DNA from: AC-32 sp963704005
GTDB taxonomy: Bacteria; Actinomycetota; Thermoleophilia; Gaiellales; Gaiellaceae
Assembly: GCA_963704005.1 (NCBI GenBank)
Contig: CAVPGJ010000001.1
Span: 248,001-312,000, forward strand
Length of the DNA stretch: 64,000 nucleotides
Direction of reading: 5' to 3'
Shown here one piece after another: positions 15,684 to 23,694 of the stretch. The notes under the pieces are model-generated. The model saw only the letters and a program-made list of their open reading frames with translations, was not told the DNA's origin and made no database searches. Numbering within the stretch: the first letter of the stretch is position 1; every line of letters begins with the position of its first letter. Made by a program: the position numbers and the translations under genes.

Positions 15684-16502
15684 GTGGATTCCCGGCCGGT
15701 CGGTGTCTTCGACTCGGGCGTGGGCGGCCTGACCGTCCTGCACGAGTGCCTGGTGACGATGCCGCACGAGGACTTCGTCTACCTGGGCGACCACGCGCGG
15801 CTGCCGTACGGGCCGAGGCCGCTGGACGAGATCCGGCGCTTCGCCCGCGAGATCGCGGTCTACCTCGCGGCGCAGGACGTCAAGCTCGTCCTCGTCGCCT
15901 GCAACGCGGCCACCTCGGCGGCGCTGCCGCAGCTCCAGGAGGAGCTGACCGTGCCGGTCGTCGGCGTGATCACGCCCGAGGCGCACGCGGCGGTGCAGGC
16001 GACGCGCAACCGCCGCATCGGCCTGCTCGCGACGCAGGCGACCGTCGAGGCCGGCCGCTACGCCGAGCTGATCCGGGCGCTCGACGCCGGCGCGCAGCTC
16101 GTGCCGGTCGCCTGCCCGCGCCTGGTGCCGCTGATCGAGAGCGACGACCCGTTCTCCGCGCAGACGACCGAGGCCGTGCGCGAGTACGCGGCGCCGCTCA
16201 AGGAAGCCGGCGTCGACACGGTCATTCTCGGCTGCACGCATTACCCGCTGATCCGGCCGATCTTCCAGCGCGTCTTCGGCCGCGGCGTGACGCTCGTCTT
16301 CTCGGCCGAGGAGACGGCGCGCGAGGTGGCCGAGACGCTGGCCCGGAAGGGAATCGAGAACGGCGAGGGCCGCGAGGGCGCCTACCGCTTCCTGACGACG
16401 GGCGAGCCGTCGCTCTTCCGCGAGCTGGGCGAGCGCTTCCTCCAATTGCCGCTCGGCGACATCGAGCAGGTCGCGGTCGCCGACCTCGAGGCCGTCGCGT
16501 GA
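15684..16502 (+). CDS. murI: Glutamate racemase
   Basis: A 272-residue racemase that supplies D-glutamate for peptidoglycan. Both catalytic cysteines are visible: VACNAATSAA (about residue 73) and LGCTHYPLI (about residue 186). GVFDSGVGGLTVL at the N-terminus is the family signature. GTG start behind a leaderless -10. It is first gene of a murI-rph-rdgB run with GTGA coupling to rph, an arrangement common in actinobacteria. Confidence 0.95.
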   Translation: MDSRPVGVFDSGVGGLTVLHECLVTMPHEDFVYLGDHARLPYGPRPLDEIRRFAREIAVYLAAQDVKLVLVACNAATSAALPQLQEELTVPVVGVITPEAHAAVQATRNRRIGLLATQATVEAGRYAELIRALDAGAQLVPVACPRLVPLIESDDPFSAQTTEAVREYAAPLKEAGVDTVILGCTHYPLIRPIFQRVFGRGVTLVFSAEETAREVAETLARKGIENGEGREGAYRFLTTGEPSLFRELGERFLQLPLGDIEQVAVADLEAVA

Positions 16503-17206
16503 GAGAGGGCCGTAGATCAGACGAGCTTCGTCCGCTCGAGATCGAGGTCGACTATCTCGAGCAGCCGCTCGGCGCGGTGCTCTACGTGCAGGGCAAGACG
16601 CGTGTCCTCTGCACCGCCTCGCTGGAGGAGCGGACGCCGCGCTGGCTGAGCGACTCGGGCCGGGGCTGGCTGACCGCCGAGTACTCGCTGCTGCCGGCAT
16701 CGACCGGCGAGCGCACGCAGCGCGAGGCGAGCGCGGGGCGGCAGAAGGGGCGGACGGTCGAGATCCAGCGGCTGATCGGACGCGCCTTGCGCTCGGTTGC
16801 CGACCTGGAGGCGCTGGGCGAGCGGACGCTCTGGCTGGACTGCGACGTGCTCCAGGCCGACGGCGGCACCCGCTGCGCGGCGATCTCCGGGGCGTACGTC
16901 GCCGCGGCGCGGGCGCTCGACCGGGCCGGGCTCGGGCGCGTGCTGCGCGACTCGGTCGCGGCCGTCTCGCTCGGGATCGTCGGCGGCGAGCTGCTGCTCG
17001 ACCTCGACTACGTGGAGGACTCGGGCGCCGAGGTCGACCTGAACGTCGTCATGACCGGCGAGGGCCTGCTCGTCGAGGTGCAGGCGACCGCCGAGCGCGC
17101 GCCGTTCGCGCGGGAGCAGCTGGACGAGCTGCTCGACCTCGGCGCCGCCGGGATCGCGACGATCCGGGAGGCGCAGGAGCTGGCCCTCGACGCTGCTCGC
17201 GTCTAG
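16499..17206 (+). CDS. rph: Ribonuclease PH
   Basis: A 235-residue phosphorolytic 3'-5' exoribonuclease that trims tRNA 3' ends. GRRSDELRPLEIE and GKTRVLCTASLEER open the protein; GWLTAEYSLLPAST, GRTVEIQRLIGRALR and LDCDVLQADGGTRCAAISG are highly conserved segments around the phosphate and RNA sites. The GTG start overlaps the murI stop. Length agrees with the family. Confidence 0.95.
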   Translation: MREGRRSDELRPLEIEVDYLEQPLGAVLYVQGKTRVLCTASLEERTPRWLSDSGRGWLTAEYSLLPASTGERTQREASAGRQKGRTVEIQRLIGRALRSVADLEALGERTLWLDCDVLQADGGTRCAAISGAYVAAARALDRAGLGRVLRDSVAAVSLGIVGGELLLDLDYVEDSGAEVDLNVVMTGEGLLVEVQATAERAPFAREQLDELLDLGAAGIATIREAQELALDAARV

Positions 17207-17216
17207 CCTCTCCTCT

Positions 17217-17792
17217 CTGATTCTCGCTTCGAGAAACGCGAACAAGCTGCGGGAGCTCTCGGCGCTGCTGGGCCGGCCGCTGGAGCCGCTCGACGCCGAC
17301 GGGTATCCGGAGGAGGGGAGCGACAGCTATTACGAGAACGCGCGGGGCAAGGCGGGCTACGGCCACGAGGTCCGGCCGGACGCCTGGGTGCTCGGCGAGG
17401 ACTCGGGGCTCGAGGTCGAGGCGCTCGGCGGCGCGCCCGGGATCCACTCGGCCCGCTACGGCGTGGAGGGCGGCGAGGCGATCGAGCGGCTGCTCGGGGA
17501 GCTCCGCGGCGTCGAGGACCGCGCCGCGCGCTACGTCTGCGAGCTCGTGCTGCTCGGGCCGGGCGGCGAGGAGCTGCGCGGCTCGGGCGTGCTCGAGGGC
17601 CGGATCGCCGAGGAGCCGCGCGGCTCGGAGGGGTTCGGCTACGACCCGGTCTTCGTCCCGGCCGGCGAGGAGCGGACCGTCGCCGAGCTCGGGAACGACT
17701 GGAAGTCGCGCAACTCGCACCGGGCCTGCGCGGCCGGAGCTCTGCTACGCCAGGCCCGCGGCCTCCTCCGCCGGTCGGCGGCGGGCGGCTAG
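17217..17792 (+). CDS. rdgB: RdgB/HAM1 non-canonical purine NTP pyrophosphatase, probable CTG start
   Basis: A 191-residue house-cleaning enzyme that hydrolyses dITP/XTP. ILASRNANKLRELSALL is the N-terminal substrate-binding motif. YYENARGKAGYG, LGEDSGLEVEALGGAPGIHSARY and GFGYDPVFVP follow. No ATG/GTG/TTG is available before ILASRN; CTG at 17217 (or 17193) is the best start. The last 48 bases overlap the 3' end of the convergent YihY gene. Confidence 0.88.
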   Translation: MILASRNANKLRELSALLGRPLEPLDADGYPEEGSDSYYENARGKAGYGHEVRPDAWVLGEDSGLEVEALGGAPGIHSARYGVEGGEAIERLLGELRGVEDRAARYVCELVLLGPGGEELRGSGVLEGRIAEEPRGSEGFGYDPVFVPAGEERTVAELGNDWKSRNSHRACAAGALLRQARGLLRRSAAGG

Positions 17793-18563
17793 CCACCAGT
17801 TGACCTCGGCGCCGAAGACGATCACGTTCGCCATCACGTAGAGCCAGACGAGCAGCAGCACCGGCCCGCCGAACGCCTTCAGCGCGAGCACGTTGTCCGA
17901 GTAGCGCACGTAGAGCGGCAGCACCTGGAAGCTCGCCTCCAGCGCGACCGCTGCGAAGACGGCTCCGGGGAGGACGTCGGCGAACGAGTGCTCGACGTTC
18001 GTCAGGAAGTAGTAGATAGAGACGAGAAAGACGAAGACGCCGATCAGCGAGACCGCGATCGAGAGTCCGTAGGCGACGTACGAGTTGCCGGCGAACCCGG
18101 CCGCGTAGCGCTGGAGCAGGTCGAAGCCGAACGATCCGGCGAGCAGCCCGACGAACAGCGTCACGAGCGAGAGCAGCATCAGCCCGACCGCCAAAAGCTT
18201 CCCGCGCAGGAAGGAGCGGTTCGGCTGCCCGTAGACGATGTTCATCGCCGACTCGAGCACGCTGAAGAGCGAGAGCGACGCCCAGAGCAGCGCGGCGCCG
18301 CCGACGATCCCGAGCGCGGTCGCGTGCTTCCGGACCGCGTCGACCGTGTGCACGATGCTCGCGACCGAGCTGTTCGGGAACGCGCGCTTCAGCTCCGTGA
18401 CCAGGTAGCTCGACTCGTCGGGCCGGCCGGCGAGGCCGAGGAGCGACACCGTCAGGAAGAGGAGCGGCACGAAGGAGAGCAGCGCGAAGTAGGCGATCAT
18501 CGCGGCCAGGTGCGGACCGCGGTCGGCGTAGAACTTCCGCACCGGCTGGGGCAGCGCCCGCAT
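17745..18563 (-). CDS. YihY/BrkB-family integral membrane protein
   Basis: A 272-residue membrane protein with about six transmembrane segments. Family signs are the N-terminal HLAAMIAYFALLSFVPLLF, the ESAMNIVYGQPNRSFLRGK loop and the C-terminal GGPVLLLVWLYVMANVIVFGAEVNWW. The family was once mis-annotated as RNase BN; its role is unsettled (proposed transporter or envelope function). The start ATG at 18563 matches the family N-terminus. It ends inside the convergent rdgB gene. Confidence 0.88.
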   Translation of the reverse strand: MRALPQPVRKFYADRGPHLAAMIAYFALLSFVPLLFLTVSLLGLAGRPDESSYLVTELKRAFPNSSVASIVHTVDAVRKHATALGIVGGAALLWASLSLFSVLESAMNIVYGQPNRSFLRGKLLAVGLMLLSLVTLFVGLLAGSFGFDLLQRYAAGFAGNSYVAYGLSIAVSLIGVFVFLVSIYYFLTNVEHSFADVLPGAVFAAVALEASFQVLPLYVRYSDNVLALKAFGGPVLLLVWLYVMANVIVFGAEVNWWLAARRRPAEEAAGLA

Positions 18564-18581
18564 GGCCGGAGTATCACTTGC

Positions 18582-18587
18582 TAGCGT
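18582..18587 (+). promoter_or_regulatory. -10 element TAGCGT
   Basis: TAGCGT with 7 nt to the ATG at 18595, in the 31-bp gap between the divergent YihY and Roadblock genes. Confidence 0.45.
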
Positions 18588-18594
18588 CAGGTAG

Positions 18595-19035
18595 ATGGCC
18601 CAGACGCCGGACGCGCTCAGGGAGCTCACCGAGATCTCGACCCAGATCGAGGCCGCCGTCGTCCTCGACCGCGAGGGGGCGGTGGTCGCCTCGACCCTCG
18701 ACGACGAGCGGGCCGGAAGGCTGGCCGGCCCCGCGCTCGAGCTGCTCAGGGCGGCCGAGGAGACCAGGCCTGAAGGCGAGTCGCTGGTCCAGCTCGACGT
18801 CGCGCTTCGAGACGGCGTCGTCTTCCTCGTCGCGGACGGCGACCGCGTGATCACGGCGACGACCGGGCCGGAGCCGACCGCAGGTCTCGTCTTTTACGAC
18901 CTGAAGAGCTGCCTGCGCGCGCTCGGCGGCGAGGAGAAGCCCAAGCCCGACGCCAAGCCGAGGGCGAAACGGGCGCCGGCCAAGAAGGCCCCGGCGGCCC
19001 GCACGCGCAAGAAGGCGGACGATGCGGGGACGTAG
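18595..19035 (+). CDS. Roadblock/LC7-like domain protein with basic tail
   Basis: A 146-residue protein. Residues 5-105 look like a Roadblock/LC7 (longin-like) domain: LRELTEISTQIEAAVVLDRE, then a GxVVASTLDDE strand and DGVVFLVADGDRVITATTGP. Residues 110-146 are a Lys/Ala/Pro-rich tail (KPKPDAKPRAKRAPAKKAPA) resembling histone-H1-like or nucleic-acid-binding tails. Roadblock proteins usually act with small GTPases, but none is adjacent. The small membrane gene starts inside its 3' end (14-nt overlap). Confidence 0.6.
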   Translation: MAQTPDALRELTEISTQIEAAVVLDREGAVVASTLDDERAGRLAGPALELLRAAEETRPEGESLVQLDVALRDGVVFLVADGDRVITATTGPEPTAGLVFYDLKSCLRALGGEEKPKPDAKPRAKRAPAKKAPAARTRKKADDAGT

Positions 19036-19231
19036 CTTCGTCACGGGCCTGGTGGTGGCGGCGGGCTCGGCCGCGGGCGCGATTGCCATCGGCCGCCGCG
19101 CCGCGCGGCGGCGGGAGCGCGTCGAGCTCTACTTCGGCGACGGCTCGCTGGTGACGCTCTCCGCAGGCTCCCCCGGAGCCGACCGCCTGCTCGCCTCGGC
19201 CCGCCGGCTGCTCGCGACCGCCCGCGCGTGA
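19022..19231 (+). CDS. Small membrane-anchored protein of unknown function
   Basis: A 69-residue protein: an N-terminal hydrophobic segment (about residues 6-24, VTGLVVAAGSAAGAIAI), a basic RRAARRRERV patch, then a short domain ELYFGDGSLVTLSAGS. It is wedged between the Roadblock gene (14-nt overlap) and pyrE (GTGA overlap), so it is surely translated in the same operon. Function unknown. Confidence 0.6.
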   Translation: MRGRSFVTGLVVAAGSAAGAIAIGRRAARRRERVELYFGDGSLVTLSAGSPGADRLLASARRLLATARA

Positions 19232-19776
19232 ACCTCGCCGTCACGTTGCGGGAGCACGCCTACCTCGAGGGCGACTTCGTCCTCCGCTCCGGGCGTCGCT
19301 CGAGCTACTACCTCGACAAGTTCCGCTTCGAGACCCAACCGGACGTCCTGCGCGCGTTGGGAGACGAGCTAGCAAGCGCGGCGCGTGAGCTCGAGCCCGG
19401 GGCGGCCCGGCTCGCGTGCCCCGTCCTCGGCGCAGTCGTGCTCGCCGCCGCGGCGTCGCTGGCCTCCGGTCTCCCCTTCGTGATCATCAGGGACGAGGCG
19501 AAGGAGTACGGCACCGCCAAACGCATCGAAGGCTTCTTCGAGCCCGGCGAGCTGGTCTGTCTGATCGAGGACGTCGTCACCTCCGGCGGCGCCGCGCTCG
19601 CGGCCGTGGAGGCTCTGCGCGAGGCGGGCCTCGAGGTGCGGAACGCCGTCTGCGTGGTCGACCGGGAGGAGGGCGGGGCGGAGGCGCTCGCCGCCGTCGG
19701 AGTGCGCCTGCGGCCGCTGTTCCTCGCCTCCGACCTCGCCGGCGCCGGTAAAAGCGCCGCAAAGCCGCATGGTTGA
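19228..19776 (+). CDS. pyrE: Orotate phosphoribosyltransferase
   Basis: A 182-residue OPRTase that joins orotate to PRPP. The PRPP-binding loop is VCLIEDVVTSGGAALAAVEAL (about residues 110-130). FVLRSGRRSSYYLDKF is the conserved N-terminal substrate motif and GLPFVIIRDEAKEYGT the flexible catalytic loop region. The GTG start overlaps the preceding gene's stop. pyrF lies 530 bp downstream, separated by the HU gene. Confidence 0.92.
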   Translation: MNLAVTLREHAYLEGDFVLRSGRRSSYYLDKFRFETQPDVLRALGDELASAARELEPGAARLACPVLGAVVLAAAASLASGLPFVIIRDEAKEYGTAKRIEGFFEPGELVCLIEDVVTSGGAALAAVEALREAGLEVRNAVCVVDREEGGAEALAAVGVRLRPLFLASDLAGAGKSAAKPHG

Positions 19777-19842
19777 GCCGAAAGCGCACACCTGTTAGGG
19801 TCTTTCGCTGGTGGAACGACAACTGGGAAGAGAGGAGCGAAC

Positions 19843-20157
19843 GTGACGAAGCAAGAGTTCGTTGACCGCGTGGCGTCGAAGACCGGAGGCTCGAGAAAGG
19901 ACGCGGCCGAGGCGGTCGACGCCGTGCTCGACTCGATCCAAGAGATTCTGACTCAGGGTGGAGAGATCAACTTCACAGGCTTCGGGAAGTTCTCGACTCA
20001 GCACCGGAAGGAGCGCCAGGGCGTCAACCCGCGCAACCCGTCCCAGAAGGTGACGATCCCGGCGGCCACCGTGCCGAAGTTCTCCGCCGGCAGCACGCTC
20101 AAGTCGGCCGTCAAGGCCGGCGGCGGTATGGGCGGCGGCATGGGCGGCGGCTACTAG
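19843..20157 (+). CDS. hup: HU-family DNA-binding protein with glycine-rich tail
   Basis: A 104-residue HU/IHF-fold protein. The dimerisation helices (TKQEFVDRVASKTGGSRKDA), GFGKFSTQHRKERQGVNPRNP and the arm-end residues are canonical. The last ~14 residues GGGMGGGMGGGY are an unusual flexible tail. GTG start with a strong SD (GAGAGGAG). Followed by a 9-bp stem terminator-like hairpin. It is most likely the main HU nucleoid protein. Confidence 0.92.
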   Translation: MTKQEFVDRVASKTGGSRKDAAEAVDAVLDSIQEILTQGGEINFTGFGKFSTQHRKERQGVNPRNPSQKVTIPAATVPKFSAGSTLKSAVKAGGGMGGGMGGGY

Positions 20158-20186
20158 CCCGCCCGGCAACCGACGAGTTTCGAGCC

Positions 20187-20208
20187 GAGGGCCGCGCAAG
20201 CGGCCCTC
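20187..20208 (+). terminator. Hairpin after hup
   Basis: Perfect 9-bp stem GAGGGCCGC / GCGGCCCTC with GCAA tetraloop. There is no strong T-run after it. A further GC-rich hairpin (CGGGC-AAA-GCCCG) and a GTCGGCGCC direct repeat fill the remaining gap up to pyrF. Confidence 0.55.
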
Positions 20209-20293
20209 GCGTTGGACCGGCCGCACGGGCAAAGCCCGCACGGCCTCCATGTCGGCGCCGCCAAGTCGGCGCCTGGGCGGCCGCACCGATCGC

Positions 20294-20299
20294 TAGCCT
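20294..20299 (+). promoter_or_regulatory. -10 element TAGCCT before pyrF
   Basis: TAGCCT with 7 nt to the GTG at 20307. Confidence 0.45.
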
Positions 20300-20306
20300 C
20301 TGTCGT

Positions 20307-21224
20307 GTGAGCGCCGAGCCGGCCCTGGCCACCTCGCTGTTCGCCGACCGGCTGGCCGAGGCGGTCGAGCGGAAGCGCTCCCAGCTGCTCGTCGGGCTCG
20401 ACCCGCGTCCCGACCTGCTGCCCGTCGAGCTCGTCGGCGATGCGCAGGTCGACCGGGCTTCCGCCGCCGACGGCTGCGCGCGCTTCTGCCGGGGGATCAT
20501 CGACTCGGTCGCGCCGCACGTCGTCGGGGTCAAGCCTCAGCTCGCCTTCTTCGAGGCGCTCGGCTCCGACGGGATCCGCGCGCTGGAGGACGTCTGCGCT
20601 TACGCCCGGGCGGCCGGGCTGATCGTGCTCGCGGACGCGAAGCGCGGGGACATCGGCTCGACCGCGCGCGCCTACGCGGCCGCGTTCCTCGAGCCGCGAC
20701 CGGGCGCGGCGCCGCTGGCCGACGCGATGACGGTCAACCCGTACTTCGGCCGCGACTCGCTCGAGCCGTTTCTCGCGGCCTGCCGGCGCGAGGGCGCGGG
20801 GCTCTTCTGCGTGGTCAAGAGCTCGAACGAGGGCGGGGCGGACGTACAGGACCTGTCGCTCTCGGACGGCCGGCCGCTCTGGCAGAACGTCGCCCGCCTG
20901 GTGCACGAGCTCGGCCAGGAGCTGACCGGGACGCGCGGCCTCTCGAGCGTCGGTGCGGTCGTCGGCGCGACGCATCCGCGGGCGGTCGGGGAGGCGCGCC
21001 GGCTGATGCCGCAGGCGGTCCTGCTGCTACCCGGCGTCGGCGCGCAGGGCGCGACGCCTGCCGATCTCGCCCGCGCCTTCACGAGCGGCCCGGCGAGCGC
21101 GCTCGTCAGCGCCTCGCGGAGCGTGCTCTACGCCTTCCGCGCGAGCGGCGAGGACTGGCGCACGGCCGCCGCCGCCGAGGCGGCCAGGCTGCGGCGCGAG
21201 GTCTGGGCCGTCTCCGGCTGGTAA
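20307..21224 (+). CDS. pyrF: Orotidine 5'-phosphate decarboxylase (type 2)
   Basis: A 305-residue TIM-barrel decarboxylase giving UMP. LLVGLDPRPDLLP near residue 30, VKPQLAFFEALGSDG, and the catalytic ILADAKRGDIGSTA (about residues 110-123) are all present. The extended length and PGVGAQG motif are typical of the long, actinobacterial-type OMP decarboxylases. GTG start behind a leaderless -10. The LysM gene starts at the base after the stop. Confidence 0.93.
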   Translation: MSAEPALATSLFADRLAEAVERKRSQLLVGLDPRPDLLPVELVGDAQVDRASAADGCARFCRGIIDSVAPHVVGVKPQLAFFEALGSDGIRALEDVCAYARAAGLIVLADAKRGDIGSTARAYAAAFLEPRPGAAPLADAMTVNPYFGRDSLEPFLAACRREGAGLFCVVKSSNEGGADVQDLSLSDGRPLWQNVARLVHELGQELTGTRGLSSVGAVVGATHPRAVGEARRLMPQAVLLLPGVGAQGATPADLARAFTSGPASALVSASRSVLYAFRASGEDWRTAAAAEAARLRREVWAVSGW

Positions 21225-21539
21225 GTGGAGCGAGGTTGGCGGGCCGAGGTCAAGCGCTACGGCGCGCCTGCCGCCTTCCTGCTCGCGGTCACGATCGCCG
21301 TCCTGCTCGTCCGGTCGGGTTTGCGCCAGGACTCGGCGACCACGCCTGTCACGACCAGCGTGCGGACGACGACCACGACACCGGCCGCCCGCCGCCCGCG
21401 CTACTACAAGCTCCGCGCCGGCGAGACGCTCAGCGACGTCGCCGTCCGCTTCGACACGACTGTCGACCGGCTGCTCGCGCTCAACCCGCATGTCAAGCCG
21501 ACCGCCCTGATCGTCGGCCAGCGCATTCGCGTCCACTGA
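21225..21539 (+). CDS. Membrane-anchored LysM-domain protein
   Basis: A 104-residue protein with one transmembrane helix (about residues 14-32), a Thr-rich linker with VRTTTTTPAARR, and a single C-terminal LysM domain (YYKLRAGETLSDVAVRF to GQRIRVH) that should bind peptidoglycan. GTG starts at the base after the pyrF stop. It precedes a D,D-carboxypeptidase gene, so a wall-related role fits. Confidence 0.8.
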   Translation: MERGWRAEVKRYGAPAAFLLAVTIAVLLVRSGLRQDSATTPVTTSVRTTTTTPAARRPRYYKLRAGETLSDVAVRFDTTVDRLLALNPHVKPTALIVGQRIRVH

Positions 21540-21545
21540 GCTGCC

Positions 21546-21571
21546 GGGGACGGTCACAAGGGACGGTCCCC
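21546..21571. repeat. GGGACGGTC direct repeat / GGGAC-G-GTCCC palindrome
   Basis: Two copies of GGGACGGTC (21547, 21560). The second completes the palindrome GGGACGGTCCC (21560-21570). The pair can also fold as GGGGAC/GTCCCC. It may act as a terminator after the LysM gene. The same palindromic core recurs at 22550 and 53538. Confidence 0.5.
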
Positions 21572-21573
21572 GG

Positions 21574-21579
21574 TAGATT
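21574..21579 (+). promoter_or_regulatory. -10 element TAGATT before the D,D-carboxypeptidase gene
   Basis: TAGATT with 8 nt to the GTG at 21588. Confidence 0.45.
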
Positions 21580-21587
21580 GCTCCTTC

Positions 21588-22709
21588 GTGAAGTGCCGCC
21601 TCTTGGCGCCGGTGATCGTGGCGCTGGCGCTCGTCCCTCCGGTGCTCGGTGCGCCGCCGCAGGTGGCCGGCCGGGCCTGGCTGGTCGAGAACGGCGCCAC
21701 CGGCCAGGTGCTGCTCGCTCACAACGCGTACCGGCCGGTCCCGATCGCGAGCCTGACGAAGCTGATGACCATCCTGCTGACGCTCGAGCACACGCACCTT
21801 GACGACGTCGTCACCGTCAGCCGTGACGCCGCGGAGGCCCAGGACTCGACGGTCACGCTCCGGGCGGGCGAGCGGCTGACCGTGCGCGAGCTGCTCGAGG
21901 CCGCGCTGATCGCCAGCGCCAACGACGCCGCCGACGCGCTCGCGTCCTACGTCGGCCACGGGAGCGAGGCGAGCTTCGTGGCGATGATGAACGCGCGGGC
22001 AAAGCAGCTCGGCCTGCGCGAGTCGCACTTCGTCAGGCCCGACGGCCTCGACGCGCCCGGCCATCTCTCGAGCGCGCACGACGTCACCTTCCTGGCGCGA
22101 CTGCTGATGCATCACGCGATCGTCCGCCGGATCGTCCGGATGCGGGTCGCGACAATCTCGGACGGCCACGTCCTGCACACCTGGAACGACCTGCTCTACA
22201 GCTATCCGGGGATCTTCGGGGTCAAGACGGGCCACACCTCGGGAGCCGGCTGGAACGAGGTCGCGGCTGCGCACCGGCGCGGCGTCTCGATCTACGCCAC
22301 CCTCCTCGGGAGCCCCGACCGCTCGACGAGGAACGCCGACCTGGTCAAGCTGCTCGACTGGGGCTTCTCCCGCTTCGTCGCCGTCCAGCCGGTGGTGAAG
22401 GGCCACGCCTACGCGAGCGCCCTGCTCGGCTACGGCCACCGGCCGCTCGAGCTCGTCGCCGCCGCGACGCCGAGGCTGGTCGTGCCCATCAGCCGCCCGC
22501 TCGTCCGGCGAGTGGTCTTTCCGGACGTGGTCTCGCTGCCCGTGGCCCAGGGACAGTCCCTGGGCCAGGTCCGCGTCTACCAGGGCGGGCGCCTGCTCGC
22601 CGCCGTGCCGCTCATCGCCTCGCGCTCGTCCTCGCGCCCGGGAGTGGCCGGCCGCGTGGGCTGGTACGCGACACGTACCCTGCACCACATGGCCGGGTGG
22701 TTCTCCTGA
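21588..22709 (+). CDS. dacA: D-alanyl-D-alanine carboxypeptidase (S11)
   Basis: A 373-residue low-molecular-mass penicillin-binding protein with signal peptide (1-22). The three active-site motifs are SLTK (about residue 55), SAN (about residue 109) and KTG (about residue 215). It trims the terminal D-Ala from peptidoglycan stems. The C-terminal ~110 residues form the usual beta-rich PBP5 C-terminal part and end WFS. The DNA of this part contains a perfect 25-bp palindrome (22543-22567). The kinase gene starts inside its 3' end. Confidence 0.92.
   Translation: MKCRLLAPVIVALALVPPVLGAPPQVAGRAWLVENGATGQVLLAHNAYRPVPIASLTKLMTILLTLEHTHLDDVVTVSRDAAEAQDSTVTLRAGERLTVRELLEAALIASANDAADALASYVGHGSEASFVAMMNARAKQLGLRESHFVRPDGLDAPGHLSSAHDVTFLARLLMHHAIVRRIVRMRVATISDGHVLHTWNDLLYSYPGIFGVKTGHTSGAGWNEVAAAHRRGVSIYATLLGSPDRSTRNADLVKLLDWGFSRFVAVQPVVKGHAYASALLGYGHRPLELVAAATPRLVVPISRPLVRRVVFPDVVSLPVAQGQSLGQVRVYQGGRLLAAVPLIASRSSSRPGVAGRVGWYATRTLHHMAGWFS
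22543..22567. repeat. Perfect 25-bp palindrome inside dacA
   Basis: Twelve bases, a central A at 22555, and the exact reverse complement. The core is GGGACAGTCCC (22550-22560). It is read as part of the carboxypeptidase (VAQGQSLGQV). Confidence 0.6.
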
Positions 22710-23659
22710 TCGTCACGGTCACCATGAACGCGGCGATCGACCGGACGCTGACGGTTCCGAACTTCCAGCGCGGCCAGCGCCACCGCGCCAGCCAGGGCCT
22801 GACCCTCGCGGGCGGCAAGGGGATCAACATCGCCCGCGCGCTGAAGCGGCTCGGCGCGCCGGTTGTCGCGACGGGGCTCGCGGGCGGGAAGACCGGCACG
22901 CGCATCGTCGAGGAGCTGACCGCGGAGGCGATCCTGAACGACTTCGTCCGCATCGAGGACGAGTCGCGCACATCGACGGCGATCGTCGACCCGACCGGCG
23001 GCAGCTTCACCGAGGTCAACGAGTGGGGACCGCACGTCGAGCCCGAGGAGCTGGAGATCCTGTTCGAGAAGCTCGTCTACCTCTCGCGCGGCGCCCAGTA
23101 CGTCGTCTTCGCAGGCTCGCTCCCGCGCGGCGTCGACGACGGCTTCTATGCCGACGCGATCCGCGACCTGAATCGGCGCGGCGTCCTGACCGTCCTCGAC
23201 TGCGACGGCGAGCCGCTGCGCCTCGGCACCCAGGCGGAACCGTTCCTGGTCTCGCCGAACGAGCGCGAGGCGGAGAGCCTCGTCGGCCAGGAGTTCCACG
23301 ACGACGAGGACTTCCTCGACGGACTGGAGGCGATCGCCGAGCTCGGCGCGCGCAACGTGCTGATCACCGGCGAGTCGGGCTGCTGGGGGCTTCTGCGCTC
23401 CGAACGCTCGCCGCGGCGCTATCGCGCTGTCGCGCCCCGGCTCGACCCGGTCTCGGCGGTCGGCTCCGGCGACGTTCTGCTCGCGGCCTTCGTCGCAGCG
23501 CGGCTCGAGCAGCGCTCGGACGAGGAGGCGCTGCGGGCTGCGGTCGCCACCGGCGCCGCGGCGACGCTCGAGCTCGGCGCTGGCCGCTTTGACCCACGGG
23601 AAGCCGGGCGCCTGGTCGCGAGCATCGAGGTCGCGCAGCTCGAGCCCGCGCGACGCTAA
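22697..23659 (+). CDS. PfkB-family sugar kinase (1-phosphofructokinase/tagatose-6-phosphate kinase type)
   Basis: A 320-residue ribokinase-fold kinase. The N-terminal TVTMNAAIDRTLTVPNF and GGKGINIARALKRLG are the signature of the FruK/LacC branch. The catalytic DPVSAVGSGDVLLAAF (GSGD, Asp base) is near residue 255. It should phosphorylate a sugar phosphate such as fructose-1-phosphate or tagatose-6-phosphate; no PTS genes are next to it. GTG start, 13-nt overlap with dacA. Confidence 0.85.
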   Translation: MVLLIVTVTMNAAIDRTLTVPNFQRGQRHRASQGLTLAGGKGINIARALKRLGAPVVATGLAGGKTGTRIVEELTAEAILNDFVRIEDESRTSTAIVDPTGGSFTEVNEWGPHVEPEELEILFEKLVYLSRGAQYVVFAGSLPRGVDDGFYADAIRDLNRRGVLTVLDCDGEPLRLGTQAEPFLVSPNEREAESLVGQEFHDDEDFLDGLEAIAELGARNVLITGESGCWGLLRSERSPRRYRAVAPRLDPVSAVGSGDVLLAAFVAARLEQRSDEEALRAAVATGAAATLELGAGRFDPREAGRLVASIEVAQLEPARR

Positions 23660-23694
23660 AGACCGGCTGCCGCCCGGCCGATAACCGGGAGGCG

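Noticed and set aside
17745..18563. YihY protein as ribonuclease BN
   Set aside because: That name was an old misannotation of this membrane family; the sequence is an integral membrane protein without nuclease motifs.
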